From assembly GCA_003150405.1 (NCBI GenBank), contig QAMM01000010.1:1-64000 (forward strand): a stretch of DNA of 64,000 nucleotides. The letters are read 5' to 3'. This document shows positions 53,537 through 63,326 of this stretch, one piece after another; the stretch's first letter is position 1, and each line of letters starts with the position of its first letter. The position numbers were made by a program, and so were the translations under genes. Below the pieces are notes generated by a model. That model saw only the letters and a list, made by a program, of their open reading frames with translations, was not told the DNA's origin and did not search any database. The DNA is from Clostridiales bacterium (GTDB lineage: Bacteria > Bacillota > Clostridia > Oscillospirales > Ruminococcaceae).

Positions 53537-54508
53537 TTATATGACCTGCTCCTCTGCCGCTCCGGTGAGCGAGCTGGTAATCCACGCGGAAAGCACCGCG
53601 ATATTTGCATTTGCATCCAGGTCCTTTGCCGCATGGGAGAGGACCCGCAGCTTCTCCAAGAGCTGCTTTGTGGTAAAGCTGCCAATGAGGGCCGCCGCAG
53701 CTTCTTTGGAACCGGAAAGCAGCCTTTTGCCGCCCGATTTGAGCACAGCGGCGTCACGAAAACGGCTGTAAAGCGCCTCTAAAAAAGTGCGGTAGGCCTG
53801 CTTATCTCCCGAAAGCTTAGAAAGTGCCGCGAGCATTCCGTATTCCTGCCGTTTGGCAAGCATCATGCAGAAATCATCCGGCGACACCGGAAGATTCTCC
53901 GGCTGAAGCAGTGCCAGTCCCCTGCCAATATTTCCGCCGCAGCTTTTTGCCGCAAGCGCCGCATGTTCGGCATCCACCCCGCCAAGCGCTTCAAGCGCTT
54001 TTGCACAGTCTGCCTCTTCTACCGGGAAAATTCCAACCGGGATACACCGAGAGACGATGGTAGGCAGGAGATTTGCGCGGTCATCCGCCGTGAGCAGGAG
54101 CACGAGGTGTTCCGGCGGCTCCTCCAGGAGCTTGAGCAAAGCGTTGGCCGCAGGCGCCTGCATTTTCTGGCAGTCGCTGATAATATACACCTTTTTGACG
54201 CCGTCGTTCGGGAAAACAACGGCGTCCGCCTTAAGCTTGCGGATATTCGCAATGGTCAGTTCATTTTTTTCCGCTGTTCCGGAAAGGATGGTCAGATCCG
54301 GGTGAGCGTTTGCTTCAAATTTTTTGCAACTTGAACAAACGCCGCAGGGACGGTGTTCCCCTCCGCACAAAATAGCCTTGGCAAAATGGGCGGCAATCGC
54401 CTTTTTGCCAAGGCCCTTTTCTCCATAGAACAGGTAAGCATGGGTGAGCTTATTCCCATTTACCGCCCGGTCGATTAAATCGATTACGGACGAATTGCCA
54501 AATATCAT
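53537..54508 (-). CDS. holB: DNA polymerase III delta-prime subunit
   Basis: A 323-residue clamp-loader AAA+ protein. The P-loop-like GEKGLGKKA, the zinc module ILCGGEHRPCGVCSSCKKF and the SRC motif (TIVSRCIP) are visible. It loads the sliding clamp together with DnaX and HolA. Confidence 0.93.
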   Translation of the reverse strand: MIFGNSSVIDLIDRAVNGNKLTHAYLFYGEKGLGKKAIAAHFAKAILCGGEHRPCGVCSSCKKFEANAHPDLTILSGTAEKNELTIANIRKLKADAVVFPNDGVKKVYIISDCQKMQAPAANALLKLLEEPPEHLVLLLTADDRANLLPTIVSRCIPVGIFPVEEADCAKALEALGGVDAEHAALAAKSCGGNIGRGLALLQPENLPVSPDDFCMMLAKRQEYGMLAALSKLSGDKQAYRTFLEALYSRFRDAAVLKSGGKRLLSGSKEAAAALIGSFTTKQLLEKLRVLSHAAKDLDANANIAVLSAWITSSLTGAAEEQVI

Positions 54509-54555
54509 TTCATTCTCACTTCGTTGTCTTTTTACGCAGGCTTCTTCGCATTCAC

Positions 54556-54879
54556 TTAAATTTTCTCAAACCGCTCCACGTTCAGTACAAAGATGGTCGC
54601 CCCGCCAACCGTGACTTCTACTGGAAGCGAGGAGTAAACGCCCACGCCATACATAGCAGAGGACGGCGCCATCTGGGTGCGGCGCTTGCTGTGCTTGGAG
54701 ATAACCTCAACCGCCTCGTCGACTTTATCGTCCTCGGTACCAATCATAAACGTGGTGTTTCCGGCCATTAAGAAACCGCCGGTCGACGCAATTTTGGTTG
54801 CGAAAAACCCCGCTTTGGTCAAAGCCGAAGAGACAATATGGCTGTCGTCGTTGCTTACAATCGCGTAAATCATTTTCAT
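54556..54879 (-). CDS. darA: Cyclic-di-AMP receptor DarA (YaaQ, PII-like)
   Basis: A 107-residue trimeric PII-like protein. TKAGFFATKIASTGGFLMAG and the long T-loop region are typical; it binds c-di-AMP. The neighbours holB and ricT match the Bacillus yaaQ locus. Confidence 0.92.
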   Translation of the reverse strand: MKMIYAIVSNDDSHIVSSALTKAGFFATKIASTGGFLMAGNTTFMIGTEDDKVDEAVEVISKHSKRRTQMAPSSAMYGVGVYSSLPVEVTVGGATIFVLNVERFEKI

Positions 54880-54946
54880 AGCTGAGTCACTCCTTATTTG
54901 ATGAAATCGGAAGCACCCGTGAACGGTAGGATTCTTCCTGTCTTTA

Positions 54947-56257
54947 TCATACCACTTTCAGCCGATGAATTCCACTCTTTTTTAAAAGTTTTTGAGCATC
55001 GGCGTCAATGCGCTCCCCCGCCGCTACGATGGCAACGCCGGGCGGGCAGGTAATTTTGCTTTCCGCCGCCACCCGGCCGAGGCACTGCTCTACCGGGAGC
55101 TCCTCCGCCGGGGCGAACGCCGCCTCCCGCAGGGAACAAACCCGTTCCGGCATTATAGGGGAGGCTGGCACATACCGAGGCGCCATTGAAGCGAGACAAA
55201 ACGCTTCAATGGCGGCGTCCAGCATCGCAAATTCCTCTTCTGTATTGAACGGGGTGGGCATGAGCACGGCGGTATCGCCGGCAGAGTAGTCGTACTCAAC
55301 GCCCTGCCGCCGCAGAAAGGCCGCCAAGTCCGCCCCCTCCTCCGGCACACCGCCCAGTGCAACGCGGGCGGGTTCGCTGTCAAAGACGAACAGCCCTTTT
55401 TGCCGCGCGCGGGCGCGCACATCATCCAGCCGGGCAGCAAGTGCTGCAAACTCCCGACGCGCCTGTGTTTCAAGATAATCCGCACAGGCGTCCAGCGACT
55501 GCATAATGAGATAGGACGGACTGGTGGAACCAAACAGCGCCATAGCCGCTTTCAGCTCCTCTGCTGTAAAGTCCGCCGCCGCGTGAAGCAGCGCCCCTCC
55601 GGTGAGCACCGGCAGGGTCTTGTGCGCACCGTCGCTGCAAAGCGCCGCTCCCAGCGCGATGGGATGGGTATCCTCTGGGAGGAATTTCAAATGTGCGCCG
55701 TGGGCATTGTCTACCATCAGAGGGACATCCGCCTCCCGGCAGACAGCCGCAAGGCCCGCAATATCCGAGCGCATCCCATAATAATCCGGGCTGGTAATAT
55801 AAACCGCGCCGATTCCCTCTTCCCGCGCAAGCGCCGCCCGGAGCTGCTCCGGCGATACCTGCCCGCTGACGCCAAAGGCATCGTATGGCCGGGGATATAC
55901 CCAAGCCACATCCATATCCAGCAGGGTGCAGGCATTTAAAAAGGCCACATGGACGTTGCGCGCCGCGAGGATGCGCCGCACCCCGTATTTCTGCCGGACA
56001 GCGGCGAGCATCCCCTGAATGCAGAGGGTGGTGCCGCCTGCGCTCAACACGGTGGTATGGGTGCCATACAGTCGCTCGAAGCGGCGCTCAGTCTCCCGCA
56101 AAACGCCGTCCGCATGGTACAAAGAGTCCGCCCCGGTGATTTCGGTGATATCATACGCGCCGTTGAGCGGATAATGCCCCTTATGGCCCGGCATATAAAA
56201 CCGTGCAGGGCCGGTGGCCTCGTTTTGTTTGAGAAATTCCGTCAATGTCATGTTCAT
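54947..56257 (-). CDS. PLP-dependent Orn/Lys/Arg decarboxylase family protein (YaaO-like)
   Basis: A 436-residue fold-type I enzyme. MPGHKGH at the start, SAGGTTLCIQG, DNAHGAHLKF and the PLP lysine in SDGAHKTLPVLTGG identify the family, which covers arginine, lysine and ornithine decarboxylases. The shorter length fits the Bacillus YaaO/SpeA group. In Bacillus, tmk lies between yaaO and yaaQ; here the interval is only 67 bp and tmk is absent. Confidence 0.88.
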   Translation of the reverse strand: MNMTLTEFLKQNEATGPARFYMPGHKGHYPLNGAYDITEITGADSLYHADGVLRETERRFERLYGTHTTVLSAGGTTLCIQGMLAAVRQKYGVRRILAARNVHVAFLNACTLLDMDVAWVYPRPYDAFGVSGQVSPEQLRAALAREEGIGAVYITSPDYYGMRSDIAGLAAVCREADVPLMVDNAHGAHLKFLPEDTHPIALGAALCSDGAHKTLPVLTGGALLHAAADFTAEELKAAMALFGSTSPSYLIMQSLDACADYLETQARREFAALAARLDDVRARARQKGLFVFDSEPARVALGGVPEEGADLAAFLRRQGVEYDYSAGDTAVLMPTPFNTEEEFAMLDAAIEAFCLASMAPRYVPASPIMPERVCSLREAAFAPAEELPVEQCLGRVAAESKITCPPGVAIVAAGERIDADAQKLLKKSGIHRLKVV

Positions 56258-56390
56258 TCCATCCTATATGGGAGTATTGCCCAATCCGGGTGGTTTTTAA
56301 ATAATTGGGCTGTTCCAACAGAAATACGATTGCACGTCCTCGAGACCGGACGGTTCGCACTTCCATTTCTTTTTCCAGTACGGCATCCTC

Positions 56391-57425
56391 CTATTCGCTC
56401 CCCGCAATGATGCCGCCGCCGAGGACGGTATCGCCGTCATACAGCACGGCGGACTGCCCTTTGGCAACCACGCGGTATGGTTCTTTGAGGGTAACCGTCG
56501 CACGCTGCCCCTTCCGTTCAACCACGGCTTCGGCAGGCTGTGCAACCGAACGCAGCTTGACCCCCGCCGTAAAATGCGCGGGAAGGGGCAGCCCGGTTGG
56601 AACGGTGAAATCCTCCAAATACACCTTAGAAATCAAATCACCGCCCGCACGGGCAAGATAAATGCGGTTGTCCGCCGGATCAATCTCCCGGATAAAAACC
56701 GGCTCTCCGAGCGCAATGCCAAGACCCTTGCGCTGTCCCACCGTGTAATGCAGAATGCCCCGGTGCCGGCCGCAGGATACGCCGTCCGGCGAGATAAAAT
56801 CGCCCGCCGGAGAAGACCCGAGCCGCCGCTCGATAAATCCGGCGTAATCGTTGTCCGGAATAAAGCAGATTTCCTGGCTGTCCGGCTTATTGGCGCAGGA
56901 AAGGCCAAGCCGCTCCGCAACCGCACGCACCTCGGTTTTTTCCATTGAAGCAAGCGGCAGGAGGAGGCGGAAAAGCACGTCCTGCCCCAAGCGGTAAAGC
57001 ATGTAGGACTGGTCGCGTTTCAGACAGCCCGCCTTTTTCAAAAAGGTAACGCCGCCCCGGCGCTCCAGGCCGGCATAGTGGCCGGTGGCAATCCAGGCGC
57101 AGTCCTGTTCCTCCGCCGTTTCCAGCAGGGCGCGGAATTTGACGGTGGGGTTGCACCGGATACAGGGGTTCGGTGTGCGGCCCGCCTTGTATTCCGCCAT
57201 AAAATAATCGACGACCTGGCGCTCAAACGCCTCTTCCATGTCTTTGACAAAAAGGGGGATACCCAAAGCGGCGGCGGCATCCTCTGCCGCCGCCACCGTA
57301 TCCGCATGAGCGGGCGACATTTTTAACACCACGCCGCTCACGTCATAGCCCTGTTCCCTGAGCAGATGGACGCAGACCGAGCTGTCAACCCCGCCGGAAA
57401 GCGCCACCATAACCCGCCTATTCAA
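56391..57425 (-). CDS. mnmA: tRNA 2-thiouridine synthetase MnmA
   Basis: About 344 residues. The PP-loop SGGVDSS, the first catalytic Cys in NPCIRCNPTVKF, and DSQEICFI with the second Cys are present. It thiolates U34 of tRNA-Lys, Glu and Gln, taking sulfur from IscS. The start is uncertain: TTG 57425 keeps the usual N-terminal strand and overlaps the nifU end, while ATG 57410 removes it. It is next to its likely sulfur donor genes. Confidence 0.93.
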   Translation of the reverse strand: MNRRVMVALSGGVDSSVCVHLLREQGYDVSGVVLKMSPAHADTVAAAEDAAAALGIPLFVKDMEEAFERQVVDYFMAEYKAGRTPNPCIRCNPTVKFRALLETAEEQDCAWIATGHYAGLERRGGVTFLKKAGCLKRDQSYMLYRLGQDVLFRLLLPLASMEKTEVRAVAERLGLSCANKPDSQEICFIPDNDYAGFIERRLGSSPAGDFISPDGVSCGRHRGILHYTVGQRKGLGIALGEPVFIREIDPADNRIYLARAGGDLISKVYLEDFTVPTGLPLPAHFTAGVKLRSVAQPAEAVVERKGQRATVTLKEPYRVVAKGQSAVLYDGDTVLGGGIIAGSE

Positions 57426-57846
57426 GGTGACAGGCCTCACACTCGCCAATGTCCCCGACAATCGGAACCGGGTCGATGCCCTGGCGGGTGTAGTAGTCGC
57501 TCAATGCGGATTTAATAGCCTGCTCCGCGAGGACGGAACAGTGGATCTTGCTCGCCGGCAGGCCGTCAAGCGCCTCCACAACCGCCTTATTGGTGAGCTT
57601 CAGCGCCTCGTCAACGCTCTTGCCTTTGATCATCTCGGTGGCAATCGAGCTGGTCGCAATCGCCGCACCGCAGCCAAATGTTTTGAATTTGACGTCCTCA
57701 ATGGTGTTGTCCTTAATTTTTAAGTACATCTTCATAATATCGCCGCATTTGGCGTTGCCAACTTCGCCAACGCCGTTTGCATCCTCCAGCTCTCCGACGT
57801 TGCGGGGATTGGAAAAGTGGTCCAAAACTTTATCGCTGTATAACAT
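57418..57846 (-). CDS. Fe-S cluster scaffold NifU/IscU-like
   Basis: A 142-residue scaffold with the three cluster cysteines in NAKCGDIM, KTFGCGAAIATSS and KIHCSVLAE, and a conserved Asp in CGDI. The C-terminal ECEACHLE adds two more cysteines. It receives sulfur from the upstream IscS. The start at ATG 57846 follows AAAGGAGAA. Confidence 0.94.
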   Translation of the reverse strand: MLYSDKVLDHFSNPRNVGELEDANGVGEVGNAKCGDIMKMYLKIKDNTIEDVKFKTFGCGAAIATSSIATEMIKGKSVDEALKLTNKAVVEALDGLPASKIHCSVLAEQAIKSALSDYYTRQGIDPVPIVGDIGECEACHLE

Positions 57847-58072
57847 GGTTTATTCTCCTTTCAGCACCATATTCATCTTTCTGAAATTCAGCCGCCGCGA
57901 TAAAACGCGTCGGTCGCCCTGTCAGCAACAGGGTATCTACTGTTATTTACGGGACGCAGAACACAGACAACCTCTCAGCACGAAAAAAATTTATTTCTCG
58001 CAAACTGCCCGGGTGCTTCCATCCGTTTTATTTGGAACAGCGCCGACAAGCCGGAGCCGCTTTTAGTCTCTT
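57847..58072. other. Spacer between iscS and nifU
   Basis: At 226 bp this is unusually long for an isc pair. A small CCCTGT / ACAGGG hairpin lies near 57925-57941 and an A-rich segment near 57983-57995. No promoter or gene is convincing. Confidence 0.35.
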
Positions 58073-59245
58073 TTATTTTTCACCGTGCCAGACCGGGCTC
58101 ATGTCCCGCAGCGTCTGCACAACGCCGGGCAGGACTTCAAGGATGTAATCCACGTCCTCATCGGTGGTATCCTCCCCGAGCGAGAGCCGGAGCGAACCGT
58201 GCGCCACCTCGTGCGGCAGCCCGATGGCGAGCAGCACATGGGACGGATCCAGGGATCCAGAGGTGCAGGCGGAACCGGAGGAACCACAGACGCCCTTCAA
58301 ATCCAGACGGAGCAGCAGCGCTTCACCCTCCACCGCCTCAAATGAAACATTGGCGTTGCCGCAGAGTCGTTTGACTGGGTCGCCGTTGAGCCGGGAGGCC
58401 GGAATTTGGAGCATGCCGTCAATCAAACGGTCACGGAGTTTCGTCACACGGGCGACCTTTTGCTCCATGCCTTGGACCGCATCGGTGATAGCTTGGCCAA
58501 GTCCGACGATATACGCGGTGTTTTCGGTGCCGCCGCGTTTGCCGCTCTCCTGCCCGCCGCCGTGGACAAAATTGTCAATGACAACCCCTTTGCGGATATA
58601 CAGGACGCCTACGCCCTTAGGCGCGTGAATTTTATGGCCGGAGAGGGAGAGCAGGTCAATGTTCTGCTCTTTGACATCAATGGGCACATTGCCGACCGCC
58701 TGCACCGCGTCGGTGTGGAACAGCACACCCTTATCGCGGCAGATTTTGCCAATCTCCGCAACCGGCTGAATGGTGCCGATTTCGTTGTTCGCATACATAA
58801 TGGTGACCAGGGCGGTATCCGGCCGGATGGCCTCCGCCACCTGCTGCGGATCCAACAAGCCCATTGAATCGACCGGGAGGTAGGTGACCTCAAAACCCTG
58901 CTTCTCCAAGTACTCGCAGGTATGAAGCACCGCATGGTGCTCGAAATTACTGGTGATGATATGCTTTTTGCCCTTTGCGGCCAGCTTCATCGCGGTACCT
59001 TTAATGGCCCAGTTGTCGCTTTCGGTGCCGCAGGAGGTGAAATAAATTTCACGGGGTTCCGCGCCAAGCGCTGCGGCCACTTTGGCACGCGCATCCTCAA
59101 TGGCGCGTTTGGCCGTGCGTGCAATGCTGTAAACACTGCTCGGGTTGCCGTAGTGTTCGGTCAAATAAGGCAGCATGGCGTTCAGGACACGTTCAGAAAC
59201 TTTGGTGGTCGCCGCATTGTCTGCGTAGACAAACTTTTTCTCCAT
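58073..59245 (-). CDS. iscS: Cysteine desulfurase IscS/NifS
   Basis: A 390-residue PLP enzyme that releases sulfur from cysteine. The PLP lysine is in [11 protein letters not shown], the histidine of the PLP ring in [10 protein letters not shown], and the persulfide Cys in [14 protein letters not shown]. It precedes nifU and mnmA and should supply both. The start at ATG 59245 is preceded by a promoter with a palindrome at 59299-59319. Confidence 0.96.
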   Translation of the reverse strand: MEKKFVYADNAATTKVSERVLNAMLPYLTEHYGNPSSVYSIARTAKRAIEDARAKVAAALGAEPREIYFTSCGTESDNWAIKGTAMKLAAKGKKHIITSNFEHHAVLHTCEYLEKQGFEVTYLPVDSMGLLDPQQVAEAIRPDTALVTIMYANNEIGTIQPVAEIGKICRDKGVLFHTDAVQAVGNVPIDVKEQNIDLLSLSGHKIHAPKGVGVLYIRKGVVIDNFVHGGGQESGKRGGTENTAYIVGLGQAITDAVQGMEQKVARVTKLRDRLIDGMLQIPASRLNGDPVKRLCGNANVSFEAVEGEALLLRLDLKGVCGSSGSACTSGSLDPSHVLLAIGLPHEVAHGSLRLSLGEDTTDEDVDYILEVLPGVVQTLRDMSPVWHGEK

Positions 59246-59296
59246 ATATTTTCAACCCTTTTCCGATTAAACTTGTATGTTTTCTTCTACGGCTTC

Positions 59297-59325
59297 ATTA
59301 TATACCAATTTAGTGTATAAATCAA
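59297..59325 (-). promoter_or_regulatory. iscS promoter with 21-bp palindromic candidate operator
   Basis: On the minus strand TTGATT (59325-59320) and TATAAT (59302-59297) are 17 bp apart. The spacer and part of the -10 form the 21-bp imperfect palindrome TATATACCAATTTAGTGTATA (one base longer than shown segments if the flanks are counted; 59299-59319). A regulator bound here would block the promoter; an IscR/Rrf2-type repressor is the obvious candidate but no such gene is in the window. Confidence 0.65.
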
Positions 59326-59387
59326 TATGCTGTAGCACATTTTTTGCAAATGCTCAAAACAACCATTCCGGACAAACCGGCCGCATC

Positions 59388-59597
59388 TTACATCTCCAGC
59401 GGAGAAGGCATCGTTATCTTCGGGACAAAAAATCCATTTTCTCTCCCGTTCCGCCCGGTAAGACGCACCTTTCCCTGTTTGATTCCCACCGGAAGCGCAT
59501 TGCACACCGTATGGAAATGCCGGCAGCCCAAGTCCATCATCCAGCAGTCCAAAAGTCGCGCTTCCCTGCCCGGCTTTACGCAGCACACAAGCTTCAT
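59388..59597 (-). CDS. Possible small protein downstream of rnhA
   Basis: A 69-codon frame starting MKLVCCVKPGREARLLDCWM, with a basic C-terminal half (GKVRLTGRNGRENGF) and five cysteines. No good ribosome-binding site is seen, and a competing frame overlaps it. I do not recognise it. The rest of 59246-59625 holds only the iscS promoter. Confidence 0.25.
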   Translation of the reverse strand: MKLVCCVKPGREARLLDCWMMDLGCRHFHTVCNALPVGIKQGKVRLTGRNGRENGFFVPKITMPSPLEM

Positions 59598-59625
59598 ACC
59601 GCTTGTTCCACACACGCAATACAGA

Positions 59626-60078
59626 TCATTTGTATTTTTGGCTCTGGGCAACGGCAAGGGCATCGCACCGCTCATTCTCCGGATGCCCCGCATGCCCTTT
59701 GACCCAGACAAAATTAACCTGATGCTGTTCGAGCAGCCCCAGCAGCTTTTCCCATAAATCGGGGTTGAGCGCCCGGTCCTTTTTGTTACGCATCCAGCCG
59801 TTGGCGCGCCATTTTTTGGCCCAGCCCTGGGTAATGGCATCAATCACGTATTTGGAATCGCTGTAAACGGTGACCTTGCAGCGGTATTTAAGGGCGGAAA
59901 GCCCTTTAATAAGCGCCGTCAGCTCCATACGGTTGTTGGTGGTTTCTGGTTCGCCGCCGGAAAGCTCCTTGGAAACACCCCCGCAGCGCAAAATACAACC
60001 CCAGCCGCCTGCGCCGGGGTTGCCGCTGCATGCTCCGTCGGTAAACAACTCTACCTGTCTTAAGTCTGCCACAAACAT
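59626..60078 (-). CDS. rnhA: Ribonuclease HI
   Basis: A 150-residue type 1 RNase H that cuts RNA in RNA-DNA hybrids. The four acidic residues are seen in FTDGACSGNPG, NNRMELTAL, YSDSKYVID and the late PENERCDALA; the basic handle (GWAKKWRANGWMRNKKDRAL) is present. The start at ATG 60078 is preferred over an upstream codon in a non-conserved extension. Confidence 0.95.
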   Translation of the reverse strand: MFVADLRQVELFTDGACSGNPGAGGWGCILRCGGVSKELSGGEPETTNNRMELTALIKGLSALKYRCKVTVYSDSKYVIDAITQGWAKKWRANGWMRNKKDRALNPDLWEKLLGLLEQHQVNFVWVKGHAGHPENERCDALAVAQSQKYK

Positions 60079-60254
60079 GCTCCTTTTATTTGCATTTTGT
60101 CCAGCCGCCCAGCACGGCCCATAACGCACCGGCCAAGCCGCCTGCTCCTCTTACCGCGCAGGTTGATAAAGGAAGCGGCCATATAGCACCTCTGCTGCGC
60201 CTAGCGGACGGCGCTGCCAATCCGCCTGAACGGCACAGACGGCAGCCATTCTCC

Positions 60255-60743
60255 TCAATAGCCGAACATCCCGCTCAGCGAATCGTCATTCTCAATCCAT
60301 CCGCCAACATCGACGACGGTGAACTCCTCCGAAGTATTGCGGATGATAACAGTATCGATCCCCGCGTTGATGATCAGCCGTTTGCACATAGAACAGGAGG
60401 AAATGTCCGGTTCCAGCTCCTTGGTCCGGGCATTGACGCCGACCAGGTACAGGGTGGCGCCAATCATATCCGAACGGGCGGCCGAAATAATGGCGTTCGC
60501 CTCGGCATGAACCGACCGGCAGAGCTCGTACCGCTCGCCGCGCGGAACATTCAGCCGTTCGCGGGTGCAGTAGCCCACGTCGGAGCAATTCTGCCGGCCG
60601 CGCGGCGCACCGTTGTAGCCGGTGGAAATAATCTGGTCGTTTTTGACAATGATCGCGCCAAAGTTGCGGCGCAGGCAGGTACCGCGCTCCGATACCGTCT
60701 GTGCAATATCCAGGTAGTAATTAATTTTATCGCGTCTTTCCAT
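60255..60743 (-). CDS. dCMP deaminase family protein (ComEB-like)
   Basis: A 162-residue zinc deaminase with HAEANAI and SSCSMCKRL as the zinc and proton-shuttle motifs. It converts dCMP to dUMP for dTMP synthesis. The start at ATG 60743 follows GAGGTGCCC. Together with dUTPase it points to dUMP production by two routes. Confidence 0.9.
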   Translation of the reverse strand: MERRDKINYYLDIAQTVSERGTCLRRNFGAIIVKNDQIISTGYNGAPRGRQNCSDVGYCTRERLNVPRGERYELCRSVHAEANAIISAARSDMIGATLYLVGVNARTKELEPDISSCSMCKRLIINAGIDTVIIRNTSEEFTVVDVGGWIENDDSLSGMFGY

Positions 60744-60982
60744 AAAGGGCACCTCCATCCCGCGGGAAGGCGTTTTGCCCTCCGCCGTGGGCACGCCCGC
60801 CTTTGCGGACAGGCCCGTTGAGCTTATTATAGTGTCTCCCCCTTTTGATTGCAAGATTCTTTTTGAAAACAGCGCCGTTTTATGGTAAAATGGAGAACGA
60901 AAGCCCGGCGGGCGGTTCAAACACCGCGCGGTTGGGCAATGGCATTGGCGCGGCACTCCCGCGCAGAAACGGAGTTTCAAGT

Positions 60983-61840
60983 ATGAACAGCCTGACCGAC
61001 ATCGGCGCCATAAAAGAGCTGCTTGCACGCCACGGCTTTACCTTTTCCAAGGCACTAGGGCAAAATTTTTTAATCAACCCTTCGGTCTGTCCGCGCATTG
61101 CGGAGCAGGGCGGCGCCGCGCCGGGCGTAGGGGCCATTGAAATCGGTCCCGGCATTGGCGTGCTGACCCGGGAGCTCGCCAAACGGGCAGACAAGGTTGT
61201 TGCCGTGGAAATTGACCAGCGTTTAATCCCTGTGCTCGCCGAGACGCTGGAAGGTTACGACAACGTGCGGGTACTCAACGCCGACGTACTGAAGGTCGAT
61301 CTTAAAGCCCTGATCGCCAAAGAATTTTCCGGTATGGAGGTGGTGCTCTGCGCAAACCTGCCGTATTATATCACCTCCCCCATTATTATGGGGCTGCTGG
61401 AGGCAAAGCTGCCCATTAAATCCATTACCGTCATGGTGCAGAAAGAGGCGGCGGTGCGGCTGTGTGCCCTGCCCGGCACCCGTGATGTAGGGGCTGTGAG
61501 TATTGCAGTGCGGTACTTCAGCACCCCCAGACTGCTGTTCCAGGTCTCTCGGGGGAGCTTCCTCCCCGCCCCGAATGTGGATTCCGCCGTCATCCGGCTG
61601 GATTTGCAAAAGCCCCCGTCTCTCGATTTTGACGAGCCGGTCTTTTTCCGGGTGGTGCGCGCAGGCTTTGCCCAGCGGCGCAAGACGCTGGTAAACTCCC
61701 TCGCCGGAACACTGGGCCTTGACAAAAATGCAGTCGCCGCCGCGTTGGCGGACTGCGGTATCAAGCCGACGGCACGTGCCGAAGAGCTGCAGATGGAGCA
61801 GTTTCTCACATTGGCGCGGCAGCTTTCGTTTGTCTTATAG
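60983..61840 (+). CDS. rsmA: 16S rRNA dimethyladenosine transferase KsgA/RsmA
   Basis: A 285-residue SAM methyltransferase that dimethylates A1518 and A1519 of 16S rRNA. KALGQNFLIN, EIGPGIGVLT and the catalytic NLPYYITSPI are all present. The start at ATG 60983 follows CGGAG; the frame is open further upstream without a site. Confidence 0.95.
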   Translation: MNSLTDIGAIKELLARHGFTFSKALGQNFLINPSVCPRIAEQGGAAPGVGAIEIGPGIGVLTRELAKRADKVVAVEIDQRLIPVLAETLEGYDNVRVLNADVLKVDLKALIAKEFSGMEVVLCANLPYYITSPIIMGLLEAKLPIKSITVMVQKEAAVRLCALPGTRDVGAVSIAVRYFSTPRLLFQVSRGSFLPAPNVDSAVIRLDLQKPPSLDFDEPVFFRVVRAGFAQRRKTLVNSLAGTLGLDKNAVAAALADCGIKPTARAEELQMEQFLTLARQLSFVL

Positions 61841-62044
61841 TCCTATTCGGATTTTTATGAAAATTTCTGCCGCCTTATTCTGTACCGGAACGCCGGAAAC
61901 GGCAGTCCGGTTTTACCCATTAACACCGCCCGCGGCCCACATACGCGGTAACCTGTCCCGTCCGCGGAACGGCTTCATCGGCTCAGAAGCCGAATATCTA
62001 CACCAAATGCAGGCGGCAATCCAACCAGGAAAGATGGTGATTCC

Positions 62045-62737
62045 ATGATCCAAGCGGTTATTTTTGATATGGACGGCCTGATGTTTGACACCGAGGCGCT
62101 CTCCAAAAAGAGCTGGCTGGTGGTCGGCCGGGAAATGAAGCTACCCATTACCGATGAAATTCTGCACCGCGTCATTGGAATGAATGCGGCGCGGGTGGAG
62201 CAGGAGTGTATGGCCTACTTTGGGCCGGACTTTGACTACCACCGTTTTCGTGCACTCGCCGCGGACTATATGAGCCGTTCCTTCGATGAAAACGGCGTGC
62301 CGGTCAAACGCGGCCTGCGGGAATTGCTCGCGTTTTTGCGGAAGAACCGCTACAAAACAGCCGTGGCAAGCTCTTCTTCCCGCGCTACGGTGGAACACCA
62401 CCTGAAAGCAACCGGGCTTGAATCTTATTTTGACACCCTCGTCTGCGGGGATATGGTGAAGCAGAGCAAACCCGCGCCGGACATTTTTCTCAAGGCGGCC
62501 GAGGCGCTCGGCGTAAAGCCGCAGAACTGCCTTGTGCTGGAGGATTCCGCAAACGGTATCCGTGCGGCGCATGCAGCGGGTATCCCGGTCATTATGGTCC
62601 CGGATTTAATTGAGCCGACTAACGAGCTGCGCCAGCTGGCATGGATGGTCTGCGAGTCGCTCTGCGATGTTCTGCCGGTTTTGGAACAACAGCACACAGC
62701 CGAACTTTCCGGCGGGGAGGAACAAACAGATGGATAA
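62045..62737 (+). CDS. HAD-superfamily hydrolase (beta-phosphoglucomutase-like)
   Basis: A 230-residue phosphatase of HAD subfamily I. Motif I FDMDGLMFDTEA, motif II ASSSS and motif III VLEDSANGIRAA are complete, with a helical cap between. Sugar phosphates are typical substrates. The last eight bases overlap the VanZ gene. Confidence 0.9.
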   Translation: MIQAVIFDMDGLMFDTEALSKKSWLVVGREMKLPITDEILHRVIGMNAARVEQECMAYFGPDFDYHRFRALAADYMSRSFDENGVPVKRGLRELLAFLRKNRYKTAVASSSSRATVEHHLKATGLESYFDTLVCGDMVKQSKPAPDIFLKAAEALGVKPQNCLVLEDSANGIRAAHAAGIPVIMVPDLIEPTNELRQLAWMVCESLCDVLPVLEQQHTAELSGGEEQTDG

Positions 62738-63326
62738 ATTCGTCCCCTTTACCAGCGAGTTTACAGCGCGGCATATCGCGCTTTCGGTGCCGGACGCCAT
62801 GCTGATTGCATTGGCCATTTTTATTGTCCTGCGGCTGTTCTGCTTCAAGCGCATGAAAGCCTCCCGCACCATTTTATGCGGCGTGTTTGCAGCTTATATC
62901 GGTGCGGTGGCGGCGCTCACCCTGTTCCCGATTATTTATGCGCAGTTCACCTTCAGCGCGGAGCGGTTCGGTTATGTTTGGAGCACTGTCAAGACTCTGC
63001 CGTTTGTCTGGTCTGTCAACATGATCCAAAACGGATTGTTGGCCGACAACATGCAAACGGTGTTCTACAACCTCGGCGGCAACCTGATTATGCTCATGCC
63101 GTTTGGATTTCTTGTCCCCATGATCTGGCACCCGCGCACCCCCAAAATGATACTGCTCTGTATCCTGGTGCCGTTTTGCATTGAACTGCTGCAGCTTGTG
63201 GAAAATGCGCTGTCCATTGGCTACAACGACGTGAGCTTTGACGACTTTTTTCTCAACGCGACCGGGTGCATCCTAGCGTACCTGCTCTATCTCGGTATCC
63301 GCACCGCCATAAAAAAGGGCCGTTAG
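62730..63326 (+). CDS. VanZ-family membrane protein
   Basis: A 198-residue protein with about five spans and the VanZ blocks NLGGNLIMLMPFGFLVP and SFDDFFLNATGCILAYLL. VanZ gives low-level teicoplanin resistance in some enterococci, but most homologues have no known role. The start at ATG 62730 follows GGGGAGG inside the HAD gene. Confidence 0.88.
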   Translation: MDKFVPFTSEFTARHIALSVPDAMLIALAIFIVLRLFCFKRMKASRTILCGVFAAYIGAVAALTLFPIIYAQFTFSAERFGYVWSTVKTLPFVWSVNMIQNGLLADNMQTVFYNLGGNLIMLMPFGFLVPMIWHPRTPKMILLCILVPFCIELLQLVENALSIGYNDVSFDDFFLNATGCILAYLLYLGIRTAIKKGR

